Counted from the stretch's first letter, positions 45,414 through 55,918 are shown. The stretch: DNA of 64,000 nt from Trifolium pratense (GCF_020283565.1 NC_060060.1:66077257-66141256); one strand, 5' to 3'. Notes: generated by a model from the sequence alone, not told the origin. Numbers and translations: made by a program.

Positions 45414-45426
45414 CATATATATAGAC
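45414..45426 (-). promoter_or_regulatory. Candidate antisense promoter TATA box
   Basis: On the minus strand GTCTATATATATG precedes a CT-rich leader and the predicted donor at 45236. This would start the spliced antisense gene from a promoter inside the element, independent of the LTR. Confidence 0.6.
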
Positions 45427-45429
45427 AAA

Positions 45430-46009
45430 TGCGACCGCATACACCAGGTCACGCCGCCTCGAATCTGGACCGTTGCCTTAATCCAACGGGTGCGATAGGA
45501 AACAATCCAACGATCCAGAAGCACCCTCCCAAAAAACCAAAGGGCGCGAAAATCCAACGGCCCAGATAAAGCCTCGGAATTTGAAACATTTCAAATAGCC
45601 ACTCAAGTGCTATTTGGGTAGCTCACACACGTGGCGCAAGGAAACGAAACGACTCGTCCCTTCAAATCACTTCCATCTGCACGCAAATCTCGCGAAAATC
45701 AACACGCAATGATCTCGGAGGATAACGTGCGACACGGCCATCCGAGATTTTCGCGAAATCAAAGGGATCCCTTACGATACCTACGGTGTTGGTAAACGCT
45801 CGAAACCAAACGCATGCTCGCGATAAAATGTGCAGTTCGAGAACTGTGGGCTCCGAAACTAAATGTACGCTCGCGATAAAATGTGCAGATCAATAATTGT
45901 GAATTTCGAAAGAAAAAGACTAGAAACAATCAACTTTATTATTATTATTATAAAGGGCGGAAAGCCAAAATACAAATCAGGAAGCAAAGGGGAAAGGGGG
46001 AACGAGCAT
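45430..46009. other. Tat element spacer upstream of the antisense promoter
   Basis: A GC-richer stretch with ACGCTCGCGATAAAATGTGC occurring twice (about 45811 and 45868) and a short TTA microsatellite at 45938-45951. It probably includes upstream elements of the antisense promoter. No gene is called. Confidence 0.45.
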
Positions 46010-46333
46010 CTACTGCTCGTTATCCGAGTCAACTTCCACTACGACTACAGGCTTGGATTCCACCGTCTTCTGAGAGCCTTCCTCGCCGCTAGAGGCTGAA
46101 ACTTGAGGGTATGAGTCCTCAGGCTTATACACCTTCAGGAACTCAGCATAATCTTCATCGGTCTCATCCAAGTCAGAAGAATCGGAAGAAAGTACGATCG
46201 TCTCAAACTTGGCCTTTGTGGGACGCCTCAAACGAGCAGACCGGCGAGGGGGTTGAGGCCGGCTTGGCATGGTTCCCTTTCCTTTGTGAGAACTCTTCTT
46301 ATCAGCAACTTCTTTGGTATTCTGCCGTTCCAT
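46010..46333 (-). CDS. Second antisense ORF of the Tat element, acidic protein
   Basis: A 107-residue minus-strand frame starts MERQNTKEV. It has a basic N-terminal half with a PPRRSARLRRPTKAK segment that could be a nuclear localisation or DNA-contact region. It then has an acidic Ser/Asp/Glu-rich half (SSDSSDLDETDEDYAEFLK, then EEGSQK and VEVDSDNEQ). Composition and position suggest a real element-encoded protein, but I cannot assign a domain family. A weak TTATAAATG lies upstream on the same strand near 46380, and an acceptor-like TTTTTAG just before the ATG hints at a further leader intron. It may instead belong to one antisense transcript with the 42771-44849 gene. Confidence 0.5.
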   Translation of the reverse strand: MERQNTKEVADKKSSHKGKGTMPSRPQPPRRSARLRRPTKAKFETIVLSSDSSDLDETDEDYAEFLKVYKPEDSYPQVSASSGEEGSQKTVESKPVVVVEVDSDNEQ

Positions 46334-46683
46334 CTTACTTGCCTAAAAACACAAGGGTTAGAAAAAGCAGCAAGGCATTTATAAGAAAAACTTGCCTCTT
46401 TTCAAGAAAGCCCAATACCTTTGTTAAAAGGCCCACAACAAATAAATGGGCGGCTGCAATTCCCAAAGACTGACCAGTCTAACGTGCACAAGTTCCAGAG
46501 TTGACTGTTCTGGAAAATAGCATAGACTCACCTGAAAGCCTTGACTATCAACCAAGCAGATCATGGGAGTTATCGCTCAAATTTCCTCGAGAAATTGAGC
46601 AAACGCTCCTGAAGTGCCGTTTCCCTCATACAGCATCAGATGGTGACTCCAAAGTTATTATCCTCAATTAAGAGCATAACAAC

Positions 46684-46691
46684 TTGGGGGG
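46684..46691 (+). other. Polypurine tract
   Basis: A run of six G (46686-46691) follows ACTT and lies four bases before the 3' LTR. This is the expected plus-strand priming site. Confidence 0.7.
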
Positions 46692-46695
46692 CTCC

Positions 46696-47128
46696 TGTTC
46701 TGGGCCGAGCCTAGAAGCTCGGTACAGATTCTAACGAGCTTGTGTAGTCGAGTTGACCCTTACCCACCGGCCACACCATAAATGCTCGGGATACCAACGG
46801 CTACTTCTCTATGGCTTCTGTAACGTCTAAGACACCGGAATGATGAGCATTAACTGCACATCATGGCTCCTTAGCCGTTTTCCGGCAGTCACTTGATGGC
46901 CATTAATGCCATCAAGGGCCTTAGCCCAGCGCTGGGGGCTATATATATGCATCTCCACTTCATTTGCAAGGTACGCATTTTTATAGCTAAGAAAACCTTA
47001 CACACATACTGACTTGAGCGTCGGAGTGCCTGCAGGTACACAACCCCCCTCCGCTCCAACAGGGGTCTCAAACGCTCTCAACCACCGCAAACGCCGGCGA
47101 AGTCGCATCATTCTGGTCAACACGATCA
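46696..47128 (+). repeat. 3' LTR of the Tat element
   Basis: 433 bp, apparently identical to 35813-36245, followed by the target duplication AATTA (47129-47133). Confidence 0.96.
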
Positions 47129-47243
47129 AATTACTCCACTATATTTTAAGAAACTAAAAGTTAAAGAATATAATAAAAAATGTTAAATAATTGTAATAAA
47201 ACTAACAACAACTAACAAGCTTCTTAGACGGGCCGGGTGGTCA

Positions 47244-47396
47244 TGTCCCGTGACATAAACTTAGTTCAGTCGGTAGTTAGGGACAATACATTATATGTAG
47301 AAAGTTGGGGTTCGAATCCCAACCATCTACTTGGGTGAAATTTCTAGTTGCTAGACTATTTGATAAAAAAAATGGAGTCGTCACTGACAAAAAAAA
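47244..47396 (+). mobile_element. tRNA-derived SINE, copy 2
   Basis: A box ACTTAGTTCAGTCGGTAG and a well-kept B box GGGGTTCGAATCCC, followed by CATCTACTTGGGTGAAATTT, CTAGTTGCTAGAC and an A run. Flanked by GGGTGGTCA (47235-47243 and 47397-47405). Same family as 4110-4240, with the B box closer to a tRNA consensus. It is not a functional tRNA. Confidence 0.85.
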
Positions 47397-47577
47397 GGGT
47401 GGTCAGAAGTTAAAAAAATTATAAACAATTAAGTTCACATTTATTGGTTTATGTCCTTAATTGTTCGTACCATTTAGTTTTTCTATCAATGTGTTTGCTA
47501 AGTAATTAAAATTCTAAGAAACATTTTTAATAGTTAAATAATTTTTCCGTCCCTATAAAATTAGCGCATTTTGATTT

Positions 47578-47740
47578 GAGTTTAATTGATATGCACTGAT
47601 GGTGTAAAATAGTTTTACACGATCGTCCAATAAACAATCACCATTTTGCCATGTCATATCAAGAAAGTGGGGTGAAATGAGGTGATGTGGCGGAAAACAT
47701 GATTCGTATTGATTGACGTTTACACCGTCGGTGTATTTAA
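47578..47740. mobile_element. MITE with GATATGCAC end, copy 2 (degraded right end)
   Basis: Opens GAGTTTAATTGATATGCACT like 18834-19007 and shares GTAAAAT..TTTTACACGATCG, TTTTGCCATGTCAT and GATTGAC. The right end has ACCGTCGGTGTATTTAAATT in place of the normal terminus, and no duplication is visible. Confidence 0.75.
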
Positions 47741-48017
47741 ATTTAAAAAAATCATATGTTTTCATCCAAAAAAAAAAATTATGTTTATTTAATAGACAAA
47801 AGTTTGACATATTTTTTGAACATAATATAGTCTTATATATATATATAGGTTTAACATAATATATATAGATATTATATATACACATTTTGAACATAAAATA
47901 GTTATAAAATTGCCATTAAAATGAATATAAATTGGTCATTAGGGATTAAAAACTAAACATAATTTTTTTGGTGATGAAAACATGTGATTTTAAAGTTTCA
48001 AATAGGGATTACAAACT

Positions 48018-48063
48018 TTTTTTTTTCCCCAAAAGAGGAGTAGCAAAGTGCTACTGCCTCAAA

Positions 48064-48110
<47 letters not shown>

Positions 48111-50646
48111 AAAACAAAAGAAGGAGGGGGACTAGGCCAAAACCTCCTTACACACGGATAAGCCTGAAACTAGGCTTACCCAAACTATTATCAACAAAAA
48201 AACCACTAATTTGTTGAGGAAGCTCATTCCATATAGTAAACCTATCAATAGTAAGACCAATGTTTGCCAAACCATCTGTACATTGGTTACCCTCCCTATA
48301 CACATGGGAGACCACAAAATTCATGCTTCTAGTGATTCTGAGACAATTCCTCCATCTATTACTTAGCTCCCAAGGAACTAATACAGATGAATTAAAAGCC
48401 ATGACAACAAGAGTAGAATCTGACTCAAGCCAAAGATTTTTCCAATTCCTACAATTAGCTAGTTCTATAGCTCTCATAGCACCACAGATCTCTGCCATGA
48501 ATGCTGATTTCAAACCTGTATTCTCTGCAAAACAACATAAAAAATCTGCATTGTGGTTTCTAAAAATGCCACCACAAGATGAGGTAAAAGAGTTAGAGGC
48601 CCCATCTGTGTTACACTTCACCAAATGCTCCAATGGAGGCTGCCAAAAGACTTCTTTAAGAACAGTTGGCTTAGGAGGATGCAAATTAACATTTAAATTT
48701 TTTAGAACCATGAATTTTGTCATAGATGGAGAGGCAACACCAATAGTTTTGTTACCTGTGAGAGAAGTGTTAGACAAAATCCAAGCAAGTGCAGTCTTCC
48801 AATGAGTTGTTTTGTTATTAAATCTAGCAATGTTTCTAGCATGCCAAATAGAGTCTAGGAGATTAACAATAGCAGCTTTAATTGTTATCTTGCATTGAGG
48901 AGACCAAGAACCATCACACAAAAGCCAAATATCTTCGATGGATTGAAAATGCAAAGTAGTGTTCAGAATTGAAGCCATCCAGCACCAAAGAGAAAAAGCA
49001 AAATTACACTCAAAGAACAAATGAAAGGTGGATTCAGAATGAGTGTGACAAAGAGAACACATTGAAGGAATGTTACAGCCCCTCTCCATTAATTTATCAT
49101 CAGTGGGGACCTTATCATGCATCAATCTCCAAACTAATAATGATTTTGATGGTGGAATATCTATACTCCAAATAGATTTAGCCCAATGTTTTGGAGTATA
49201 ATGTTTTCTCTTGAAATCATATGCTAACTTCATTGAAATCATACCTGATGGAGAATTATTCCAACAAAGCTGGTCAAGGGTTTCTTCAACTGGGAGTGTA
49301 ATATGTTGAACCATGGACAAGAGATTTGGAAACATGTTTTCCAGAGGTGGTATGTGCCACTGATGATTTAAGATTAAATCACTGACAAGCTGAGGGAGCC
49401 AAATGGACACATTCTGAGGAATATTAAGGGATTGTTGTAAAGGAATTCCACACCAAGTATCATGCCAAAGATTAATCAACTGACCTGTGCCTACATTCCA
49501 ACTTGAATTTTCTTTGATAACAGGTATTTCATTTTTTATACTACTCCACAAAGAAGAGAAAATGTGATGTTTAATAACTTGTTATCCTCTCAAAACTCTA
49601 CTTTTAAGGATTGCAGCCCAGTCCTCATTAGAGTGCAAAAGATCCCAGCAAAGTTTAAGATTTGCAGCTTCATTAGTACTAATTAGAGATCTTAAACCAA
49701 GCCCACCTTCCTCATATGGAGCACAAACTTTCTTCCAAGAAACTGTAACCAGTTTCCTCTGAGCTATATCTCCACTCCATATAAAGTTTCTAGTCCAGCC
49801 TTCAATTGTTTTTAAAAGAGCAACATGCCATGAATAAATGGAAATGCTGTAGACAAGCATGCTTTGAATGACAGATTTGGCAAGTTGAGTCCTTCCTGCG
49901 ATGGACAAAAGAGAGGCTTTCCAAGCTGAAAGCTTGGATTTAATTTTGTCAGCAATTGGAATAAAGTATCTAGCCTTAGGTCTCCCTTTAAAGATAGGAA
50001 CACCAAGGTAAGTGAAAGGGAGTGAACCAATGTTGAAACCAATTAAATTCACAATTTGAGTTAGTCTAACTTGAGAAATGCCCCCCTGAATAAATAGTAG
50101 ACTTTGAAGCATTGATCACTTGACCTGAACAATTGGCATAATCCGTGAACAAGCTTTTAAGAGCTTGAAGACAAGATAACTTACCTCTGCAGAACACCAT
50201 TATGTCATCTGCATAAAGACAATGAGATGGAACATAATTGTTTCTGGAGGCCTTGATGAGATCAACTTTACCATCTGCCACTAATTTAGTTATGCCTCTA
50301 CTCAGAACTTCTTCTGCTAAACAAAAAAGAAGAGGGGACAGTGGATCACCTTGTCTAACACCCCTCTTACATTTGAAGAATCCATGTTGAGCTCCATTAA
50401 AGGAAATTGAAATGTTTGCAGACTCAAGAATTACTTTTATCCAATTGCAAAACTGGCTGTTGAAACCAAACTTTTGCAAAACTCTAAGAAGAAAGGACCA
50501 GTCGAGAGTATCAAATGCTTTTGAGATGTCAATTTTCAAGGCTAAGTTACCACCAAAAGCTTTGTTATGAAGGAGATTAATGGCCTCAGAAGCTAAGCCA
50601 ATGCAATCCTTAATGTTCCTACCATGCACAAACCCTCTTTGTTCCT
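48018..50646 (-). mobile_element. 5'-truncated L1-type LINE
   Basis: Minus-oriented. The poly(A) tail appears as a T run at 48017-48026, and the element is flanked by a 15-bp direct repeat TAGGGATTACAAACT (48003-48017 and 50647-50661). The coding part starts inside the reverse transcriptase, so the endonuclease and ORF1 are missing. A (TA)n(GA)n tract (about 48066-48110) lies in the 3' UTR. The neighbouring 47880-48000 and 50670-50785 are copies of one sequence (AAATTGGTCATTAGGGATTA...), so the LINE landed in or near a pre-existing tandem repeat. Confidence 0.9.
48148..50640 (-). pseudogene. LINE ORF2 remnant: reverse transcriptase, zinc finger, RNase H
   Basis: N-terminal half missing. From about 50640 down: HGRNIKDCIGLASEAI and KIDISKAFDTLDW (reverse transcriptase), RGVRQGDPLSPLLF and CLYADDIMVF (catalytic YADD). 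After a frame change at a C run near 50085 (minus G run) come LTQIVNLIGF, LPFTYLGVPIFKG and GGLGLRSLISTNEAA. An in-frame TAA at 49582-49584 precedes the last section: CSLCHTHSESTFHLFFEC (zf-RVT) and a C-terminal RNase H with CNTDGA, MAEICGAM, LESDS and GNQCTDGLAN. Two disabling changes plus truncation make it non-functional. Confidence 0.9.
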
Positions 50647-50917
50647 TAGGGATTACAAACTATATTTTGAACATAGAAGAGTTATAAAATTGACATTAAA
50701 ATAAATACAAATTGGTCATTAGGGATTAAAAACTAAATATAATTTTTTTTGGGACGTAAACATGTGATTTTATTTAAAAGTTAAAAATTTTTTAAAAAAA
50801 AAATAAAATAAATGTGTCTTTTTTTTTATGACAAAAATATAAATAAATGTGCTAAATAGTGTGGAATGGGCGGAATTTGCACAGGCCCAAAAATCAACCG
50901 AACTTCTCCCGAACTAA

Positions 50918-51144
50918 GATGTTTTCTCTCCCGACCCCCGTGTTTCTTTTATACCCCTGAATTTTCAATTTTGCCCTTGAAAAAACTTCGATTCGTAGAA
51001 AACCAAAGTTTTTTTTGCCCTTGAAGAAACTCTGAATTTGCACTAGAAAAAATTCGGTTTCTGCGAACCGAATTTTTCTACAAAGGCAAAATTGGAATAT
51101 TGGGAGATATGAAAGAATCACGGGGGGTCGGGAGAGAAAACATC
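50918..51144. mobile_element. MULE-type MITE with GATGTTTTCTCTCCC ends, copy 1
   Basis: 227 bp; opens GATGTTTTCTCTCCCGACCC and closes with the inverse, ..GGGAGAGAAAACATC. Flanks CCGAACTAA (50909-50917) and CAGAACTAA (51145-51153) are a 9-bp duplication with one mismatch. Inside are TTCGGTTTCTGCGAACCGAA-type hairpins. Confidence 0.85.
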
Positions 51145-51153
51145 CAGAACTAA

Positions 51154-51861
51154 AGCATAGATGCGGGCCTATACTAAAATAAATGGATCGTAGAGTTTCA
51201 ATTTAAAAAATTATATATTTTTATAATTTAATTAATAAAATATAAATAATTAATTCATTTGAATAAATATATATCATCAGGTTGTATATCATGCATTCAT
51301 GCTATTTAAAATATATTAAATAAAAACACTGAGTGATTTTAAAATAAGAAGACCAAATTCATGAATCTAAAAATTGAAGAATCAAAATTATAATTAAATC
51401 TATTTTAGTTCCGTATTTACTATTATTACATTACTACTACTACTATTATTATATTAAATTTTGTATTTGGATTAAATTTAAGGTTGGGCCATGTTGAAAC
51501 TTGGTGAATTGGGTTTTGACAAAGTGTGTAGAGAAGTTTTTTTTTTGTCATTCTACTTATTTTTTCGTTGGTCTTATGAATTTATCAAAATATTTCTGTC
51601 TGTTACTTAAGTAGCGGATAGGATACACTCCATAGACACCCTATCAAAGTTTCTTTTTTATAACGTTCGCTATTTAAGTAGTAGATGACATTTGCATAAC
51701 TTCTAAAAAATTTGTCATTTTTATAACTTCTACTACTTAAATAACAAAAGGGTAAAATTGAAAATGCATAGTGCATTGAAGAAGTAGGTAAGGCGGGAAA
51801 AGAAATTCTCAAGTGTGAAGCATGAACTTGATTGCAAAGTAGATGACATTCCAGGCAACAT
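51154..51861. other. AT-rich intergenic stretch, no gene seen
   Basis: Nothing with family resemblance. The frame at 51603-51812 (minus) lacks motifs. Confidence 0.5.
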
Positions 51862-52168
51862 TGTAGGAACTAATGATAGAATTATAAAAGTTAATAGAGT
51901 TAAGTCAATAATGTTGATATTTATATTTTAGGCTTTATTTTAATTGTTGGGTTTTTTGCCCTTTAGCCCATTTAAGTTACTATCCACTATTAGTACTATA
52001 TATTTGTACCCCTTTGTCACAATCAAGCAATCAATCATTGAAATGAATCAATTTATCTTTTATTTTATTTATCTTTATTTATTGTCTTTTATTTCTTAGA
52101 GTAATTTTAATGTCTTTACCTAGTTTTAGTGTAGAACCCTAATTTCTTAGCTTGATAAGATTTATCTT
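51862..52168 (+). repeat. Possible solo LTR or LTR remnant
   Basis: Starts TGTAGGAACTAATG, contains a TATA-like ACTATATATTTGTACC at about 51997 and ends ATCTTCCTATCA, directly followed by ATTGGTGCTTTCATTGAGAG, which resembles a retrotransposon primer-site region. No partner LTR or domains were found. The call rests on this layout only. Confidence 0.4.
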
Positions 52169-52679
52169 CCTATCAATTGGTGCTTTCATTGAGAGACAAA
52201 GGCAAACTAACTTGGTCACTTTCTAAACTTTGGGATTGTTTTATTAAGAGGCAAAGGCAAACTAACTGTGACGCACCACAATTTTATGATTGTCTCCATC
52301 TTTTCAATTTGATCTCACTTGTATTGATTCTTTTTTTATTTTTTGATGAGCACTTGTATTGATTCTCTTCTCACAAAATGAAATGAAGTAAATTTATTTG
52401 TGTAAAAAAAATGCAAGCCACGAAGTACATTTTATAGTTACATGTGCCTTAAATTTTTTTTTTTGTCTTCAATTCTTTTTAACGGTGTATATAATCCTTG
52501 GACAAGTGAATAAGACATTGCAAGAGGTGTGCCTTATTTCATGTGACATGTGAAGTGCTTTTGTCCTAATATTAAAAATCTTTATCTCTGCTCAGCTGGT
52601 CTCCAGATAAGGCCACACAATGACTTAAATGAAATAATACTCGTGTGGTATTAGTCTATTAGATATATTTGTTTAATTT

Positions 52680-52683
<4 letters not shown>

Positions 52684-52773
<90 letters not shown>
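52684..52773. repeat. (TA)n microsatellite
   Basis: About 90 bp of uninterrupted TA. The flanking 52200-53220 shows no supported gene. Confidence 0.92.
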
Positions 52774-52775
<2 letters not shown>

Positions 52776-53223
52776 GCCTAGCTAGAGTTATAAGAGAATG
52801 ATTAAAGAATAATGATTAAAGAACTGTAGTGTTGCATGGAGGATTAGAAAAAAATACAATTAGATGATCTTATCTGGATTTTTATTTACATGGTAACAAT
52901 TTGACAAAACAATAGCACCACTTTTTTTTGTTTGTTGAGAAAACAACAAAAGGAACCTTAACATAACTTTACCTCTAATTATAAAATAGCGACAAAATGG
53001 GCACAGATATGATTTGATTGTTGCTATATATAGGAGCCGCAAGGAAATAGTGCATAAAATGATTTGTTCAGTATATGATGACCCGTGAGCAAGTGAACCA
53101 AAACACCTAACCTAACTGCCTAAGCTACAAAAATCCTCCACACTCTCACATTTATGCATACAAAAGAATTGGGATTTCCTACATTAGTTAGTAAAATTTA
53201 GCATTTATGCATTCAATATTATT

Positions 53224-53610
53224 AAGAAGTCTCACATTGGTTGCGAGATGAAATGAATAAGTGTTTATATACTAGAGACAATCCTTACCTTATAAGCCGG
53301 TTTTGTAAGGATGAGTTAGACCCAATATCAATTCTTTGATGGTATCAGAGCCTCTTTCCGATCCGTTGGGTCAGGTTTCCGCTATCGGGCCACCTACCGT
53401 TTATATCCACGCACCAAGCCCAATAGTGTTGGGCGTCAGGGGACCTCTCTCCGATCTGTTGTGCCACCTGTTATCATGTTTCTGTTATCGGACCACCTAC
53501 CGTTTATATCCATGCACCAAGCCCAATAGTGCTGGGCGTGAGGGGTGTATTAGGAAATCTCACATCGGTTGCGAGATGACCTGAAATGATTAGTTAGACC
53601 CAATATCAAT
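53224..53610 (+). mobile_element. TRIM retrotransposon
   Basis: The left terminal repeat (about 53224-53340) holds CTCACATTGGTTGCGAGATG, CCTTATAAGCCGGTTTTGTA and GATGAGTTAGACCCAATATC. It is followed by TGGTATCAGAGCC (53339-53351), an initiator-Met primer site. The right repeat (about 53549-53610) has the same start and end but lacks the middle. The non-coding internal region contains CCACCTACCGTTTATATCCA and CACCAAGCCCAATAGTG twice. The 82-codon frame here is not a gene. Confidence 0.75.
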
Positions 53611-53619
53611 TCTAAGATT

Positions 53620-54245
53620 TATAGTCAATGGATTGAGATTAGAATGAGTAGATTATTTTTTTTAAGAAAAAAAGAATTAAAATTTGTATCTTCTGATCTC
53701 GACCTAACTGTTATCGATATAGCTGAATGTGTGAATGCGAAAACCTATTAATCTCATAATCCCAATTCCAAACAAAATGTGCTGGCCAACTATGTCACAT
53801 GTTACCAAAATACAACTCAAATATAGTGCTAGTTCCTACAGTACAAATACAGGTCAGGATCTACCATTCTACCTTTTCTACTTCCCTCTTTTAATTTTCT
53901 TGGTCACTTGTATTCTTATGAAGTATAGATTTTGTTGATGACTAACTTTATTGGAAAGACTATCTTATCATTTTTAGTAGAGTCTCGTTCAATAACATAT
54001 TTTTAATTGTCTTCTTTAAATTTATCACACTTACGAGAGAACGGAAAATAGACTTCACGTGGCTGCTTCTGCGCTTCATATTGGAGAGAAATATTTGAAA
54101 GAAATGATACAATTGTTTTTAGATTTGTAAATGAAATAACAAATATTATTTGAGATTCATACATAATTGTGAGATTCCGAATTGGAATTTGAATGAAATA
54201 TTCAGTTTAATAAATATTGACATTATCAGTTAATTAAACTAATTG
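53620..54245. other. Intergenic stretch, no gene seen
   Basis: AT-rich, no motif-bearing frame. The frame at 53735-53938 ends in a hydrophobic stretch but has no recognisable family. Confidence 0.45.
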
Positions 54246-54510
54246 AAATTGTTAAATGAGTTTAAATCTCATCCCAAAAGCTAGCTCGATGGGTGAAGGT
54301 ATCCAAATCGTGGGCTTGCTTAACATACTCCTTCGCACCCAGTTCAATTGGGCTTAGGGTGTGTATATAAATTGTAAATAACCTAATTAAAAATTTGATA
54401 GCAGACGGCCTAACGAATCGTGGAAGAATGAAAATGCTCTGATACCATTATAAATTGCTTGAATTTCATCCTTAAAAACTACTGTAGGTGAGGATGCCAA
54501 ACCCGTGGGC
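54246..54510 (-). repeat. TRIM/LTR-like fragment in minus orientation
   Basis: CTCTGATACCAT at about 54437-54448 is a reversed TGGTATCAGAG primer site. GATGGGTGAAGGTATCCAAA and GTGAGGATGCCAAACCCGTG are diverged copies of one phrase on either side. Ends are not resolved. Confidence 0.4.
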
Positions 54511-54515
54511 CTCCT

Positions 54516-55288
54516 TAAGGGTATGTTTGGTTCGGGGTTTTTGGAGGGGAGGGGAGGGGAGGTGAGAGAATATTTTAAATGTTTTGTGTTTGGTTCAAAT
54601 TTTATGAGGGGAGAGGAGGGGAGGGGAGGTGAGCAAAATCCCTCCAATGACCAATTTTTGCTTCCCCCCAAATTGGGGGGATTTGGAGGGGAGGGGAGGT
54701 GAGGAGAGATGAATTATTATAATTTTAATTACATTGACATAATTATCCTCATATTTATTTGAAAATACCAAAACTTTCATTTTAAAATTTATATTAAATC
54801 ATACTAAGTTATTTGCTTGTTGCCATTTTTTTTACGTTGCCAACATCCTGTGTTTATTTTTTCCCTGTACTATTTTTATTTTTTTGTTTTAATGTACTTT
54901 TTTTTACAAGATACTTGTTTTTATTTTTTACCTATCCTACAACATTTTTGGATGAATACTTTTTTTTTTATATATAATAAAATAATTTTGCATTTGATTA
55001 TTTCTGGAGTTTTCGGTTATTGAGTTTTCATATTTAATTGTTTATGTAGTGAATACTGAATAATTTTAAAATGTTGAGATTTTGTAAAGATGACAAGGAT
55101 AAAAAAGTAAATTAATTTTAGAATCTCTCCCCTCCCCTTGTGAACCAAACACATATTTAGTAAAAATCTCTCACCTCCCCTCCCCTCCCCATCTTTTGAA
55201 CCAAACATAAATATTATCCTCCCCTCCATTAAAATTCCTCCCCTTCCCTCCCCTCCCCTCCTTCTATTTCGAACCAAACAGAGCCTAA
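54516..55288. mobile_element. Non-autonomous hAT-like element with G-rich ends
   Basis: Ends TAAGGGTATGTTTGGTTC and, inversely from the right, TTAGGCTCTGTTTGGTTCG are imperfect inverted repeats of the TCTGTTTGG hAT type. Both subterminal regions are stacks of GGAGGGGAGGGG (plus strand 54543-54706; C-rich at 55128-55262). An 8-bp duplication was not found. The short frames are translations of the G-rich repeats. Confidence 0.6.
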
Positions 55289-55289
55289 C

Positions 55290-55915
55290 AGATGCAATTC
55301 CTCTGTATTATCACTGTTCTTTTACACGAAACTGAAAAAGCCAGATACAGCAGATCTTTGCATGGAACGGTATCCGAATTTGACTTGATAAGTATTTTTG
55401 GGGAAGTGAGTTTTTACTCTTGACTTGTCTCTAGTGTTTTTTAGTATCCTCTCCAAAAAGCTGAAATGTACTATTTTCCTCATTCTCAGAATTCTTCCCA
55501 AACTCTACTGCTAAATTCACCACAAATTGAATATTTTCTCACTGAATTATGCAGTACTCCCCTCTCTCTTTTCTCCGCTCTACATCATATTCATTCCACC
55601 CACATTTCATATTTAATACATGTTGCATTTAATTATTGTATTTTCTAAAATTATTAGTAGTTGTGTTGATGTGTTATTGTATCAATTTTCTCACTTTATT
55701 GGTGAGAAAACGTGGATCAGAATTCACTTTTGTGGGAATTTCTCACGGTAATCAATCCCCGCCATTAAATTTAGATTGGACGGTCTACAGTTGTGACGAC
55801 GTAGTTACAGTAGGAAATCCATTTCTAGAAAACATTATGTACACTTTACTAACGCATAAAGATAACATTGATTATAAATATTTTTAGTATTATAAAGTTT
55901 TGTTCCTTGAGACAT
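55290..55915. other. Intergenic stretch, no gene seen
   Basis: No supported feature. The 83-codon frame at 55636-55887 lacks known motifs. Confidence 0.45.
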
Positions 55916-55918
55916 ATA

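Larger units (their letters stand above)
35813..47128 (+). mobile_element. Complete Tat-lineage Ty3/gypsy LTR retrotransposon, probably recent
   Basis: An 11,316-bp element bounded by two 433-bp LTRs that look identical base for base, with a perfect 5-bp target duplication AATTA (35808-35812, 47129-47133). Order: LTR, TGGCGCC-type primer site, a single gag-pol frame of 1,899 codons, about 4.7 kb of post-pol sequence carrying antisense genes, polypurine tract, LTR. The extra RNase H between the normal RNase H and integrase, and antisense ORFs after pol, mark the Tat lineage of plant gypsy elements. LTR identity and the open gag-pol imply very recent insertion. I see no disabling change, so it may be autonomous. 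An older relative's LTR is at 23340-23635. Confidence 0.96.

Noticed and set aside
45244..45498. 84-codon plus-strand ORF
   Set aside because: It overlaps the predicted leader exon and promoter of the antisense gene and has no domain.
47261..47330. tRNA gene
   Set aside because: Good B box, but the arrangement and A-rich tail match the SINE at 4110 and no cloverleaf forms.
48260..48805. 181-codon plus-strand ORF
   Set aside because: It is the complement of the LINE RNase H coding region.
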